Below are positions 8,322 to 16,643 of a stretch of DNA of 45,002 nucleotides, one piece after another (the first letter of the stretch is position 1; every line of letters begins with the position of its first letter). Both the position numbers and the translations under genes were made by a program. The notes beneath the pieces are model-generated. The model did not search any database. It saw only the letters and a list, made by a program, of their open reading frames with translations, and was not told the DNA's origin. The stretch is from Candidatus Sulfotelmatobacter sp. Lineage in GTDB: Bacteria > Eisenbacteria > RBG-16-71-46. The stretch is from positions 1-45,002 of the forward strand of contig DATKAB010000046.1 in NCBI GenBank assembly GCA_035498555.1. The letters are read 5' to 3'.

Positions 8322-10424
8322 GTGTCGAAGACTTCCCCTGCTCGCCCGGGCCGCTCGGCTCGCGAGAATCGTGCATCGCGCGCGATTTCGCCGATGCCCC
8401 CGGCCGGGGGCTGGCCGCTGGCCGCGGTGGCGCTCGTGGCCTTCGGCTGCGTCGCATACTCCGTGACCTTCCGCATGAGCACGCCCGACGTCTGGCAGCA
8501 TCTGCTGGTCGGGAAGGCGCTCTGGCAGCTCGGCCGCATCCCCCAGGAACACCTGTGGACCTGGCCGATGTTCGGACAGCCCGACGTGCTGCCCTCCTGG
8601 CTGTTCACGGTGCTGCTGTGGCCGTTCTGGAAAGTGGGAGGCGAACCGGGGCTCCAGGTCTGGCGCTGGCTCACGACGCTCGGTGCGTTCGGCATCGCCT
8701 GGGCCGTGGCGCGCAGGCTCGGCGCTCGCGGATTGACTCCGCTGCTGGTGATCGCGGCGTGCGCGCTCCCCTATCGCCCGCGCAGCCAGGTGCGCCCCGA
8801 AACCCTGGTGGCGGTACTGCTCGCCCTGCAGCTGTGGGTGCTGGAACGGCGCCGGGCTCGGGCGGCGGGCGGCGCCATCGGGCTCGTCGCGCTGGCCTGG
8901 GTGTGGGCGAACGCGCACATCTCGTACTGGCTGGGACTCGCTCTCATCGCGATCCACCTGCCCGCCGAGCTGCGACGTCGGTGGCCCGAGCCGGCGCTCG
9001 ATCGCGCGGATGGAACCGGGCTCGGCGCCCGGATTCGGGCCGCGATCGCCCGCTTCGACGACCTGCCGCTCTTGTGGACCCTGGCATTGTGCGCCGCGGT
9101 CTCGTTCCTCAATCCGTTCGGCTGGCGAGCGCTCTGGCAGCCATTCGAATACTTCCTGACCTGGCGCCACGAGCCGGTCTATCTCACCATCCCCGAGCTT
9201 TCGCCGCTGTGGCTCACTTGGCGCTCGCATCTGCGCAGCGGTCTGCCGATCCTGGTGGCGCTGTGGCCGCTGCTGGCGTTCTCGCGCCTGCGCCTGCGAC
9301 GCCTGGATGGCGTCGAGGTCGCGACTGCGACGCTGTTCGTGGCGCTCACGCTCTTCAACCAGCGCTTCGCCGGCTTCCTGGTGGTGGCGGCCGCGCCCTA
9401 TCTGGCGCGCGATCTCTCCGAGCTCCTGGGATCGCTGCGCTGGCCGGCCTCCTGGACGCGACCGGTCACGCGGGCGGCGATGGTCGGCGCCGCGATCGTG
9501 CTCGCCGGCATTCCCGAATGGGGTCGCCCCGAGTTCCCGGCCGGGATCGGCTTTGTCGCCACCTACTACCCGGGGCCGGCCTGTGACTTCATCGAGCACT
9601 TCGGGCTTCAGGGTCGCTTCTTCAATCCCTACTACTTCGGCGGCTACCTGCTGTGGCGCTTCTGGCCGCAGCGCGAACGGCTGCCGTTCATGGACATCCA
9701 TCAGAGCGGCTCCCGCCGCGACCGCGAGCTCTACGCCTATTGCTTCGCCAGCCCGGAGGCGTGGAACGAACTGATGCAGGAGCGCGACTTCCAGCTCGCG
9801 TTGCTCGACGGGCACCAGGATTGGGTGGAGAACGATCACCTGATGGATCGCCTCGATCAGGATTCGACCTGGGCGCTGGTGTTTCGCGATGACGCCTCGG
9901 CGCTCTATCTGCGCCGCTCGGGCGCGACCGCCGAGGCGGCCCGCGGGATGGCGTTCCACGTCATGCCGGGCGGGCGGGAGGCGCTCATGAACCTGCGCGA
10001 GTCGCTGGCATCGAATGCCGGCCTGCGCGCGCAGATGCGGGCCGATCTCGAGCGCTGCGTGCGCGCCTCACCGCTCAGCGCTCAGGCGCAATCCACGCTT
10101 GCGAATCTCGACTTCCTGGACGGCGACCGCATGGGTGCGCGGCGGCATCTGCTGGGGGCGCTTCAAGTGGACCCGCGCTTCTACAGCGCGCACCGGCGGC
10201 TCGGCTACCTGGCGCTCGCCGAAGGCGACTGGGGCGCCGCGATCGCCGAGTTCCAGAAGGAGCGCGCGATCGGCGGACCGCCGGTGGACGAGTATCAGCG
10301 GTTGGGCGAGGCGTGGGAGAAAATCGGCAATCGCGCGCGCGCCGCCCAGTATTTCCGCTACGAGCTGCAGATCCACCCGCAGAACGACGAGGCGCGCGCA
10401 GGGCTCCAGCGAGTCGGAGGCTGA
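8322..10424 (+). CDS. Polytopic membrane protein with C-terminal TPR domain (GT-C-like)
   Basis: 700 residues from GTG 8322; an in-frame ATG at 8394 (MPPAGGW) is an alternative start that removes a basic 24-residue leader. Residues ~29-430 contain many hydrophobic helices. After the first helix comes DVWQHLLVGKAL with nearby LPSWLF, resembling the DxWWHLxxG signature of bacterial multi-pass proteins related to GT-C glycosyltransferases; this assignment is tentative. Residues ~430-560 form an exported soluble part (YYPGPACDF, FFNPYYFGGYLLWRFWP). From ~565 to the end there are about three tetratricopeptide repeats (LANLDFLDGDRMGARRHLLGAL and similar). The likely role is transfer of a lipid-linked sugar, or assembly at the membrane, with TPRs for partner binding. 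It is the only plus-strand gene in the first 25 kb and converges on the transketolase pair with a 7-base gap. Confidence 0.72.
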   Translation: MSKTSPARPGRSARENRASRAISPMPPAGGWPLAAVALVAFGCVAYSVTFRMSTPDVWQHLLVGKALWQLGRIPQEHLWTWPMFGQPDVLPSWLFTVLLWPFWKVGGEPGLQVWRWLTTLGAFGIAWAVARRLGARGLTPLLVIAACALPYRPRSQVRPETLVAVLLALQLWVLERRRARAAGGAIGLVALAWVWANAHISYWLGLALIAIHLPAELRRRWPEPALDRADGTGLGARIRAAIARFDDLPLLWTLALCAAVSFLNPFGWRALWQPFEYFLTWRHEPVYLTIPELSPLWLTWRSHLRSGLPILVALWPLLAFSRLRLRRLDGVEVATATLFVALTLFNQRFAGFLVVAAAPYLARDLSELLGSLRWPASWTRPVTRAAMVGAAIVLAGIPEWGRPEFPAGIGFVATYYPGPACDFIEHFGLQGRFFNPYYFGGYLLWRFWPQRERLPFMDIHQSGSRRDRELYAYCFASPEAWNELMQERDFQLALLDGHQDWVENDHLMDRLDQDSTWALVFRDDASALYLRRSGATAEAARGMAFHVMPGGREALMNLRESLASNAGLRAQMRADLERCVRASPLSAQAQSTLANLDFLDGDRMGARRHLLGALQVDPRFYSAHRRLGYLALAEGDWGAAIAEFQKERAIGGPPVDEYQRLGEAWEKIGNRARAAQYFRYELQIHPQNDEARAGLQRVGG

Positions 10425-10431
10425 GCTCGAC

Positions 10432-11409
10432 TCAGCCGCGATTCTTCTTCCGCGCCAGCACGCGCTCGGCAGCCGCCACGATGTCCTTCGCGCGCAAGCC
10501 GAAGGCATCCATCAGCTCGGCGGGCTTGCCGGATTGGCCGAAGCGGTCGTGCACCGCGACCAGCTCCATCGGCACCGGCGTGTTCTGCACGACCGCCTCG
10601 GCCACCGCGCCGCCGAGCCCGCCGTTCACCTGATGCTCTTCGGCGGTCACGATCGCGCCGGTATCCCGAGCGCACTGCTCGATCGTCGCGCGATCGAGCG
10701 GCTTGACGGTGTGCAGGTTCACGACGCGCGCCTCGACGCCGCGCTCCAGCAGCTGCTCGCGGGCGCGAAGCGCCTCGTAGACCATGACGCCGCACGCGAT
10801 GATGCTGAGGTCCTTGCCGGACGCGAACACCTCGGCCTTGCCGAACGTAAAGGGGGTCTGCTCGGTGGTGACGAGCGGCACGTCCTCGCGGCCGAAGCGG
10901 ATGTAGACCGGCCCCGGCTCGTAGGCGGCCGCCATCGTCGCCTTGTACGACTCCCAGTAGTCGCAGGGCACGATCATCTTCATGTTCGGGATCGAGCGGA
11001 TGATGGAGATCTCCTCCATCGCCTGATGGGTCGCGCCGTCCGGGCCGACCGAAATGCCGCCGTGCGCGCCACCGATCTTCACGTTGAGGTTGGTGTAGGC
11101 GAGCGTCACGCGAATCTGGTCCGCGGCGCGGCACGAAGCGAACGCGCCGTAGGTGGACCAGAAGGGGATCTTGCCCATCGCCGCGAGGCCCGCGGCCACG
11201 CCGCACATGTTCTGCTCGGCGATCCCCACCTGAATGAATCGGTCGGGGAAGCGCTCGGCGAAGAAACTCACCATGGTGGATTCGGCGAGATCTCCCACCA
11301 GCACCACGATGCGAGGATCCTTCTCGCCCAGCGTCACCAGCGCGCGGCCGAAGCCTTCGCGCGTCTTCTTCATCTCGACTTTCTCGGGCAGCGTGATGGT
11401 GGCGGTCAT
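10432..11409 (-). CDS. Transketolase, C-terminal subunit
   Basis: Second half of a split transketolase (pyrimidine-binding plus C-terminal domains), 325 residues. Visible are GDLAESTM near 39, the catalytic glutamate in GIAEQNMCGVAAGLA near 64, and FWSTYGAFASCRAADQIR. IGGAHGGISVGPDGATHQAMEEI (~113-135) is the substrate/ThDP-facing loop. The C-terminal fold includes VNLHTVKPLD and EEHQVNGGLGGAVAE. With the N-terminal subunit it moves two-carbon ketol units in the non-oxidative pentose phosphate pathway. It lies 13 bases downstream of the N-subunit gene. The last residues are lysine-rich. The stop at 10432 is back to back with the convergent membrane-protein gene, with no terminator between them. 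Confidence 0.94.
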   Translation of the reverse strand: MTATITLPEKVEMKKTREGFGRALVTLGEKDPRIVVLVGDLAESTMVSFFAERFPDRFIQVGIAEQNMCGVAAGLAAMGKIPFWSTYGAFASCRAADQIRVTLAYTNLNVKIGGAHGGISVGPDGATHQAMEEISIIRSIPNMKMIVPCDYWESYKATMAAAYEPGPVYIRFGREDVPLVTTEQTPFTFGKAEVFASGKDLSIIACGVMVYEALRAREQLLERGVEARVVNLHTVKPLDRATIEQCARDTGAIVTAEEHQVNGGLGGAVAEAVVQNTPVPMELVAVHDRFGQSGKPAELMDAFGLRAKDIVAAAERVLARKKNRG

Positions 11410-11422
11410 GGGTGTCTTCGGG

Positions 11423-12331
11423 TCAGTGGCCGAGCAGCCGCGCCGACCACTCGGCGTAGTTGGTGCCCAGTTCCTTCAACGCGACCTCGCCCTGATCGGG
11501 CTTCGGCGGCTTACCGTGCCAGCGGTAGTCGTCGGCCATGAACGACACGCCCTGGCCCATCGCGGTGTGCGCCAGGATCACGCTCGGCCGGCCCTTGAAG
11601 GCGCGGGCTTCGGCGAACGCGCGAAGCACGTCGGGAATGTCGTGGCCGTTGCATTCGATCACGTTCCAATTGAAGCTGCGCCACTTCGCGTCGAGCGGCT
11701 TGATGCCCATCACGTCCTCGACGTCGCCGTCGATCTGCTTGCGGTTGTAGTCGATGATGGCGCACAGGTTGTCGAGCCGATAGTGCGCCGCGAACATCGC
11801 CGCTTCCCAGATCTGTCCCTCCTGCTGCTCGCCGTCGCCCATCACGCAGTACACGCGCCGCGGGTGATGGTCGATCTGCGCGGCCTTGGCGACACCGCAC
11901 GCCACCGACAGGCCCTGGCCGAGCGAGCCGGCGGACACTTCGATGCCCGGCGTGTCGTGATGCGACGGGTGGCCCTGGGTGTGGCCGTCGAAGGTGCGGA
12001 ATTTCATCAGGTCCCTGAGCGGGAAGTAGCCGCGCTCGGCCATCAGCGAGTAGATCACCGGCGTGACGTGGCCGATCGAAAAGTGCCAGAAGTCGCGTTC
12101 GGGCCACGACGGGTTCGCGGGATCGATGTTCAGTTCGTGGAAGAACAACGCCGTGCCGAAGTCCGAGCACGACAGCGGGCCGCCGGAATGCCCGGTCTGC
12201 GACTTGACCAGCATGGTGACGATGTCGCGGCGGATGTCGAGCGCCTTGGCCGTGAGCTTTTCCACCGGCCATTGCAGGCGCCCCTTCTGATGGGCGTCGA
12301 CGAGCTCGGCGGACGGCACGGTGGGGTTCAA
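11423..12331 (-). CDS. Transketolase, N-terminal (ThDP-binding) subunit
   Basis: First half of the split transketolase, 302 residues from TTG 12331. I chose this start because GGGAGG lies 5 bases upstream and a plausible promoter ends about 45 bases before it. A longer frame from TTG 12397 would begin upstream of the predicted transcription start and adds a basic, non-conserved leader. Motifs: TGHSGGPLS near 46, HxSxGH in FWHFSIGHVTPV, FDGHTQGHPS, GSLGQGLSVACGVA near 120, and the ThDP/metal motif GDGEQQEGQIWEA near 147, closed by IDYNRKQIDG. Split transketolases are usual in archaea and many bacteria; the pair here is complete. Confidence 0.94.
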   Translation of the reverse strand: MNPTVPSAELVDAHQKGRLQWPVEKLTAKALDIRRDIVTMLVKSQTGHSGGPLSCSDFGTALFFHELNIDPANPSWPERDFWHFSIGHVTPVIYSLMAERGYFPLRDLMKFRTFDGHTQGHPSHHDTPGIEVSAGSLGQGLSVACGVAKAAQIDHHPRRVYCVMGDGEQQEGQIWEAAMFAAHYRLDNLCAIIDYNRKQIDGDVEDVMGIKPLDAKWRSFNWNVIECNGHDIPDVLRAFAEARAFKGRPSVILAHTAMGQGVSFMADDYRWHGKPPKPDQGEVALKELGTNYAEWSARLLGH

Positions 12332-12376
12332 CGGGACCTCCCGGAGGGCGCACGGCGGGCGTGCGATTCGTGCGGA

Positions 12377-12404
12377 AGTTAACCGCCGTCGAGGCAAGGG
12401 TCAA
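12377..12404 (-). promoter_or_regulatory. Probable promoter of the transketolase pair
   Basis: Minus strand TTGACC (12404-12399), 16-base spacer, TTAACT (12382-12377). The -35 box is good and the -10 box weak (3 of 6). The predicted start near 12370 leaves a ~40-base leader before TTG 12331 and would exclude the upstream TTG at 12397. Confidence 0.42.
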
Positions 12405-12422
12405 TCGCGCGCCGTTTCACGG

Positions 12423-14015
12423 TCAGCGCCCGGGGTCGGCGATCGGCGTGCGCTGCACGTACAGGCGATGGCCGGGGATGACGTCCAGCGTTTCGGCGAT
12501 CGCGTAGTACTTCGCCATCTCGGGAACCCATTCGGTGAACACGAAAGGCTGCCGCGAGACGTCGTGCGCCCGCTGCCAGAGCCGCATGCGATCCGGCAGG
12601 CTGAACGCCGAAGTCTGCTCGAGTGCAAGGTCCGTTCGACGCCCTTCCACCGCCTGCAGATAACGCAGCACATTCAGCTCGCTCCAGCCCGCGATCACCA
12701 GCGCGCCTCGGGGGATCCGCTCGATCGCGCTCCGGCCATAGCGCTCGGGCTCGTCGAAGCTTCGCATGCTGGGAAGCCAGCCGGCGCGCAGGCTCGGATC
12801 CTCTTCCACGACCCGGAACTTCCAGCGCGTGAACGGGTGCACCTCCGCGTATTCGCGGAGCGCGTTGGCCGTGATCGCCACCACCGCCACCGCCGCGACC
12901 GCGGCGCCGATCAGCACTCCGCGCCCCCGACCCGCCGCCATCGGCTGAACCACCTGAAGCCCGGAACCGACCCAGAAGGTGACGATCAGCAGAACGGGCA
13001 GGAGGAAGAGCTCGAGCATGGGATTTCCGGCCAGCAGAATCGCGAACGCGCTCGAGGCGATGAGCCCCAGCGCCAGCACTCGCGCGCTTCCCGGGTCGAG
13101 CCGCACGTGGCGGCGCCAGCCGAGCCAGGCCAGGAGCAAGGCGATGGGGCCCAACTCGAACACGAAGACGTCGAACCCGGCCTCCAGAGGTCGAATCAGC
13201 ATGGCCCGCCACTGGATCGCCATCGGCGCCGGCGGATAGCTGTTGCGGCCGGCGATCATCCACCCCAGGCGTTTCCAGGGCGTGTCGAAATCGGGCATCG
13301 GGCGCCCGAACGGGTTCTGAACGATGCGCACCATGTCGTAGTAGTTGATCGCCGGATGGCGAACGTCGGCGATGACGAGGAACAGGTAGGGCGAGACACC
13401 GAGCAGGAATGAGCCGAGCAGCAGGAGCAGACTCGGAATCGGATGCGGATCGCGACGCCAGACGAGCATGACCAGCGACACGCCGAGCACCGCGACCAGC
13501 GGAGCGAAAATCATGTGCCCGGTGAGCGTGAGACCGAGAAGGACGCCGGCGAGCAGGGCATCGACGGGGCGCCCGCTGCGGTGGGCGGCCCAGGTCCTCC
13601 ACCCCGCCAGCACCGCGAACGCGTTGGCGAGCGTGTACACCTCGGCGCGAAGTGAAGTGCGCCATGGACTGAACGCGAGGCCGAACATGCAGGCTGCCGC
13701 GACCGAGGCCGCGACGCCGATGCCCAGCTCGCCCATCAGCACGACCAGCAGCGCCCCCGTCGCGGCTCCGAAGAAGGCGCTCATCCAGTTGACGCAATAG
13801 GCAGGGCTCGCGAACCCGAGGCGGCCAAACAGCCCGCCCAGCAGCACGAAGGTGGGGTAGCCGGTGGCGTGCGGGATGCCGGCCGTCAACGCTGCGGCCT
13901 GGAGCTCCCCGCTGTCGCCGTACAGGATTCCCGGTGCAGCGGTATAGGAGTAGAGGATGAGAAAGGCGAGGAGCACGCCGCCAGCGGCGATCGCTCGAAT
14001 CGACGGCCGTGGCAT
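12423..14015 (-). CDS. DUF2723 / TMEM260-like membrane protein, copy A
   Basis: 530 residues with about ten predicted membrane helices. The N-terminal signature is YTAAPGILYGDSGELQAAALTAGIPHATGYP (residues ~24-54), matching the DUF2723 pattern of an acidic DSGE site followed by GIPHxxGYP on the first exported loop. Human TMEM260 in this family is an O-mannosyltransferase, so bacterial members are inferred to be GT-C enzymes that add sugars to exported proteins. A soluble C-terminal region (from ~400) contains VVEEDPSLRAGWLPSM and FVFTEWVPEMAKYY. I used ATG 14015; a TTG at 14036 is possible. It is clearly paralogous to the gene at 14972-16615 along the whole length and is separated from it by a secreted lamin-tail protein. 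Confidence 0.84.
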   Translation of the reverse strand: MPRPSIRAIAAGGVLLAFLILYSYTAAPGILYGDSGELQAAALTAGIPHATGYPTFVLLGGLFGRLGFASPAYCVNWMSAFFGAATGALLVVLMGELGIGVAASVAAACMFGLAFSPWRTSLRAEVYTLANAFAVLAGWRTWAAHRSGRPVDALLAGVLLGLTLTGHMIFAPLVAVLGVSLVMLVWRRDPHPIPSLLLLLGSFLLGVSPYLFLVIADVRHPAINYYDMVRIVQNPFGRPMPDFDTPWKRLGWMIAGRNSYPPAPMAIQWRAMLIRPLEAGFDVFVFELGPIALLLAWLGWRRHVRLDPGSARVLALGLIASSAFAILLAGNPMLELFLLPVLLIVTFWVGSGLQVVQPMAAGRGRGVLIGAAVAAVAVVAITANALREYAEVHPFTRWKFRVVEEDPSLRAGWLPSMRSFDEPERYGRSAIERIPRGALVIAGWSELNVLRYLQAVEGRRTDLALEQTSAFSLPDRMRLWQRAHDVSRQPFVFTEWVPEMAKYYAIAETLDVIPGHRLYVQRTPIADPGR

Positions 14016-14073
14016 GGGAAGTGGCGACGACTCCAAGAGGTCGTGAGGGTGCGGATGGAGCGACCCACCCTCG

Positions 14074-14124
14074 GGGGGCGCGGCCGCGCCGACTCAGCTT
14101 CAAGCCTATCGAAGCCGCGCCCCC
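14074..14124 (-). other. GC-rich hairpin between LTD gene and DUF2723 copy A
   Basis: An 11-bp perfect inverted repeat: GGGGGCGCGGC at 14074-14084 and GCCGCGCCCCC at 14114-14124 on the plus strand. A nested GCTTC/GAAGC pair lies in the loop. It sits in the 183-base gap 14016-14198. There is no T-tract on the minus strand, so it is not a standard intrinsic terminator; it may still mark the 3' end of the lamin-tail transcript or slow transcription. The rest of the gap holds no gene. Confidence 0.45.
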
Positions 14125-14198
14125 GACCTCAACTGACCCCGGAATGAGGCCCGTGCCGGTCAGACGCTTTGGAACAACCGGGTGCCGGCCATTCCCTC

Positions 14199-14840
14199 TC
14201 AGTGATAGATCGCCTTGATCCTCCCCCACGTGACCGGCGCGGTCGGAGTCGAGTTGCAGAGATTCGCCTCTCCGGGCGTCGGCATGCATCCGGTCCCGGT
14301 CGGCGCGGTCGAGCCGGTGTAGGGATCGAGTCCGTCGAACAGGGCCCAGTCCGGGCCGCCATCGGGCGAGCGGCCCACCGCGCGATCCGCAGCCGCTTCG
14401 TGACTGCCGAAGACATGCGAGTCCACCAGCGTCGTGTCTGAGCCGCTCACGTGCCAGAGCAGCACGGCGTCGCCGGAGTTGCCGAGCGAGAGTCCGAAGG
14501 CCGGGAAGCCGTTGGCATGCTCCCAGTCGAACGACGTCTTGCCGTAGACCACCAGGTGCCCGCCGGGCGCGAGGTCACCGGTGAATGCGTAGCGCGGAAT
14601 GGAATCGCCGTCGGTGAGAAAGTACCCGTTGAGGTCGAGGGTCGCGCCGCCGGCATTGAACATCTCGACCCACTCGTCGTCGCGCGAGGAAAACGCGCCG
14701 CTTCCATCCCAGTCGCGCGCCGGGCCGGCCAGGATTTCGTTGATGACGAGCGGGGAGTCGGCGCGGGCTTCTGCAGCGATGACCGCTCCCTCGGCGATCA
14801 TGATCGCAACCATCACGATGTAGCAGAACTGTTTGAGCAT
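14199..14840 (-). CDS. Secreted lamin-tail-domain (LTD) protein
   Basis: 213 residues from ATG 14840 (GGAG 8 bases upstream). The N-terminus MLKQFCYIVMVAIMIAEGAVIAAEARA is a signal peptide. Residues ~30-150 are a lamin-tail domain: VINEILAGPARDWDG, DDEWVEMFNAGG, LDLNGYFLTDGDS, LAPGGHLVVYG, FGLSLGNSGDAVLLW. LTDs are immunoglobulin-like folds found in bacterial secreted nucleases and surface proteins, where they are thought to aid binding or attachment. After the domain comes RAVGRSPDGGPDWALFDG and a short tail ending VTWGRIKAIYH. There is no FlgD-like sorting domain, so the tail may be its own signal or it may simply be secreted. It lies between two DUF2723 genes on the same strand, a possible substrate of them (inference). 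Confidence 0.82.
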   Translation of the reverse strand: MLKQFCYIVMVAIMIAEGAVIAAEARADSPLVINEILAGPARDWDGSGAFSSRDDEWVEMFNAGGATLDLNGYFLTDGDSIPRYAFTGDLAPGGHLVVYGKTSFDWEHANGFPAFGLSLGNSGDAVLLWHVSGSDTTLVDSHVFGSHEAAADRAVGRSPDGGPDWALFDGLDPYTGSTAPTGTGCMPTPGEANLCNSTPTAPVTWGRIKAIYH

Positions 14841-14971
14841 CGGGCGTCTCCACGGGAGCGAACCGGGAGCGGCTCGAGGGCGTGGTGGCTCGCAGGACTG
14901 CACGCGCCGTGCCCGCCGGGGAAGCGCGATACGGCGGCCATGGCGCAGCGCGAAACCGGGACGCTGTCGCT

Positions 14972-16615
14972 TCAGGGCACGCGACTGTCCACGGCGCGCA
15001 CGATGTAGATCCAGCGCCCCGCGGCGACCTTCACCGAATCTGCGGCGCCGAGATAGGGCCGTTCGCGCTCCCCTCGCTCGGTGAAGACGATCGGCGCCGG
15101 CAATCCGTCGCGGGCGGCGAGCCAGCCGCGGACGCGCCGGTCGATGGTCTCGGGCGCGATCTGATCGAGCGTCAGATCGGGCCGCAACCCCTCCACCAGG
15201 CGCAGGTGCCGGAGCGGCGTGAAGTCGGGCCAGGAGGCGAGCAGCAGCGCGTTCCTTGGCGCCGACTCCAGCACCGATCGGCCCCACGGTGCTGCCTCGG
15301 CCGCGTGGCGCATGCCGGGAAACAGGCCGGCGTGAAGGGTCCGGTCCTCCTCGATCACCTGCCAGCCGCGCGGTCCGATCGGATGGGCGGCAGCGCTCGC
15401 GCGCAGCAGATGGGGCGGGAACACCAGCAGCGCCCAGATCGCGATGCCGGCCCACGCTCGTGCCGTGGGCGGCTCCGCCGGTCGCGAACGAGCGAAACGC
15501 TCGAGCAGTCCGTCCACCCCATCCGCCGCCAGCAGCGTTCCCAGCGCGGTCGCCGGCAGCAGGAACAGATCGAGCATTGCGCCGCGCGTGATCAGGGCGG
15601 CGAACGCCAGCGTCGCCACGATCGCCGCGGCGAGCAGCGCCGCCAAGCTTCGATCGCGGCGCCAGCGCCGCGCAAAGCCGAGTGCCGCCAGCGCCGCCGC
15701 CACCGGACCCAGCTCGAACAGGCACAGCAGCGCCGACCCATCCACGAGGCCATAGAAGATCGAGCGCGGATGGTGCTCGACCGGCAGCGGGGGATAGACG
15801 TTGCGCCCGGTGACCAGCCACCACACGCGCTGCCAGGGCGTGTCGAGCGGCGGATGATCCACTCCCATGATTGAGGCGGCGTGGCGCACCAGGTCGAGAA
15901 AGTTGGCGGGCACGCCGTGCGCGTCCATCCACACCAGCAGCAGATAGGGCGTGAGCCCGAGCAGGAAGGCGCCGAGCAAGAGCGCGAGTCCGACCGCGGC
16001 GCGAGTCGGAGATCCGGCAGGCGTTCCCGCGCCTCCCGAGAGTCCGCGCCGCCCCTCGCGCCAGGCGAGCGCGAGCCCGGCGATCGCCACCGCGGGCGCG
16101 AAGAACAGGTGCACCGTCATCACCAGGCCGAGCAGGAAGCCGGCCCCCAGCACCTCGCGCCGCGCGCCGGTCGCACGGGCGCGCAACAGCGCCCCGAGCG
16201 CAAGAAACGCCATCAGGATCGAGAGCGAATAGACCTCGGCGCGCAGCGCCACGCGCCAGAAGCTGAAGCTGAGGCCCAGGAGGCCGGCCGCGATCACCGA
16301 GCCCGCGAGCGAGACGCGCAACTCGCCGAGGCGGCGCACCATCAGCGCGAGCGCCGCCGCGCCCGCGGTCGCGCTCAGCAACGTGACGCGGAATTCGGGG
16401 GCGAACGCCGGCAGCCAGGCGAAGGCGCGGGCCGCGATCAGCCACAGCGGATAGCCCGACGAGTGGGGAATCCCGCCGAGCAGCGCCACGGTCTGGAACT
16501 CGGCGCTGTCGGCCCAGCGGAGCCCGGGCGCCGCGGTGAAGCCGTAGAGCAGCAGGAAGGCCGCCCCCACCCCGAGCGACGCGGCCGCGTGCTCGCGCGG
16601 GAGCGGCCTCTTCAT
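14972..16615 (-). CDS. DUF2723 / TMEM260-like membrane protein, copy B
   Basis: 547 residues from ATG 16615, multi-pass. The signature FTAAPGLRWADSAEFQTVALLGGIPHSSGYP (~25-55) matches copy A, but the acidic site is DSAE rather than DSGE. Further shared landmarks are FSFWRVALRAEVYSL, DTPWQRVWWLVTGRNVYPP and the exported C-terminal VIEEDRTLHAGLFPGMRH. The family's eukaryotic member TMEM260 is an O-mannosyltransferase; a similar sugar transfer to exported proteins is inferred. The gene starts 28 bases after the aminotransferase stop and is followed by the secreted LTD gene after 131 bases. Its GC content and codon use look like its neighbours, so old duplication rather than recent gain is likely. 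Confidence 0.84.
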   Translation of the reverse strand: MKRPLPREHAAASLGVGAAFLLLYGFTAAPGLRWADSAEFQTVALLGGIPHSSGYPLWLIAARAFAWLPAFAPEFRVTLLSATAGAAALALMVRRLGELRVSLAGSVIAAGLLGLSFSFWRVALRAEVYSLSILMAFLALGALLRARATGARREVLGAGFLLGLVMTVHLFFAPAVAIAGLALAWREGRRGLSGGAGTPAGSPTRAAVGLALLLGAFLLGLTPYLLLVWMDAHGVPANFLDLVRHAASIMGVDHPPLDTPWQRVWWLVTGRNVYPPLPVEHHPRSIFYGLVDGSALLCLFELGPVAAALAALGFARRWRRDRSLAALLAAAIVATLAFAALITRGAMLDLFLLPATALGTLLAADGVDGLLERFARSRPAEPPTARAWAGIAIWALLVFPPHLLRASAAAHPIGPRGWQVIEEDRTLHAGLFPGMRHAAEAAPWGRSVLESAPRNALLLASWPDFTPLRHLRLVEGLRPDLTLDQIAPETIDRRVRGWLAARDGLPAPIVFTERGERERPYLGAADSVKVAAGRWIYIVRAVDSRVP

Positions 16616-16643
16616 CACGCGTCGGTCGGCGCCGGCGTCCGCG

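Noticed and set aside
12332-12397. Transketolase N-subunit starting at TTG 12397
   Set aside because: It would start upstream of the predicted transcription start; TTG 12331 has a GGGAGG site at 5 bases and matches the usual start of the family.
14841-16445. N-terminal extension of the LTD protein frame to 748 codons
   Set aside because: It runs antiframe through DUF2723 copy B; the signal peptide begins at ATG 14840.
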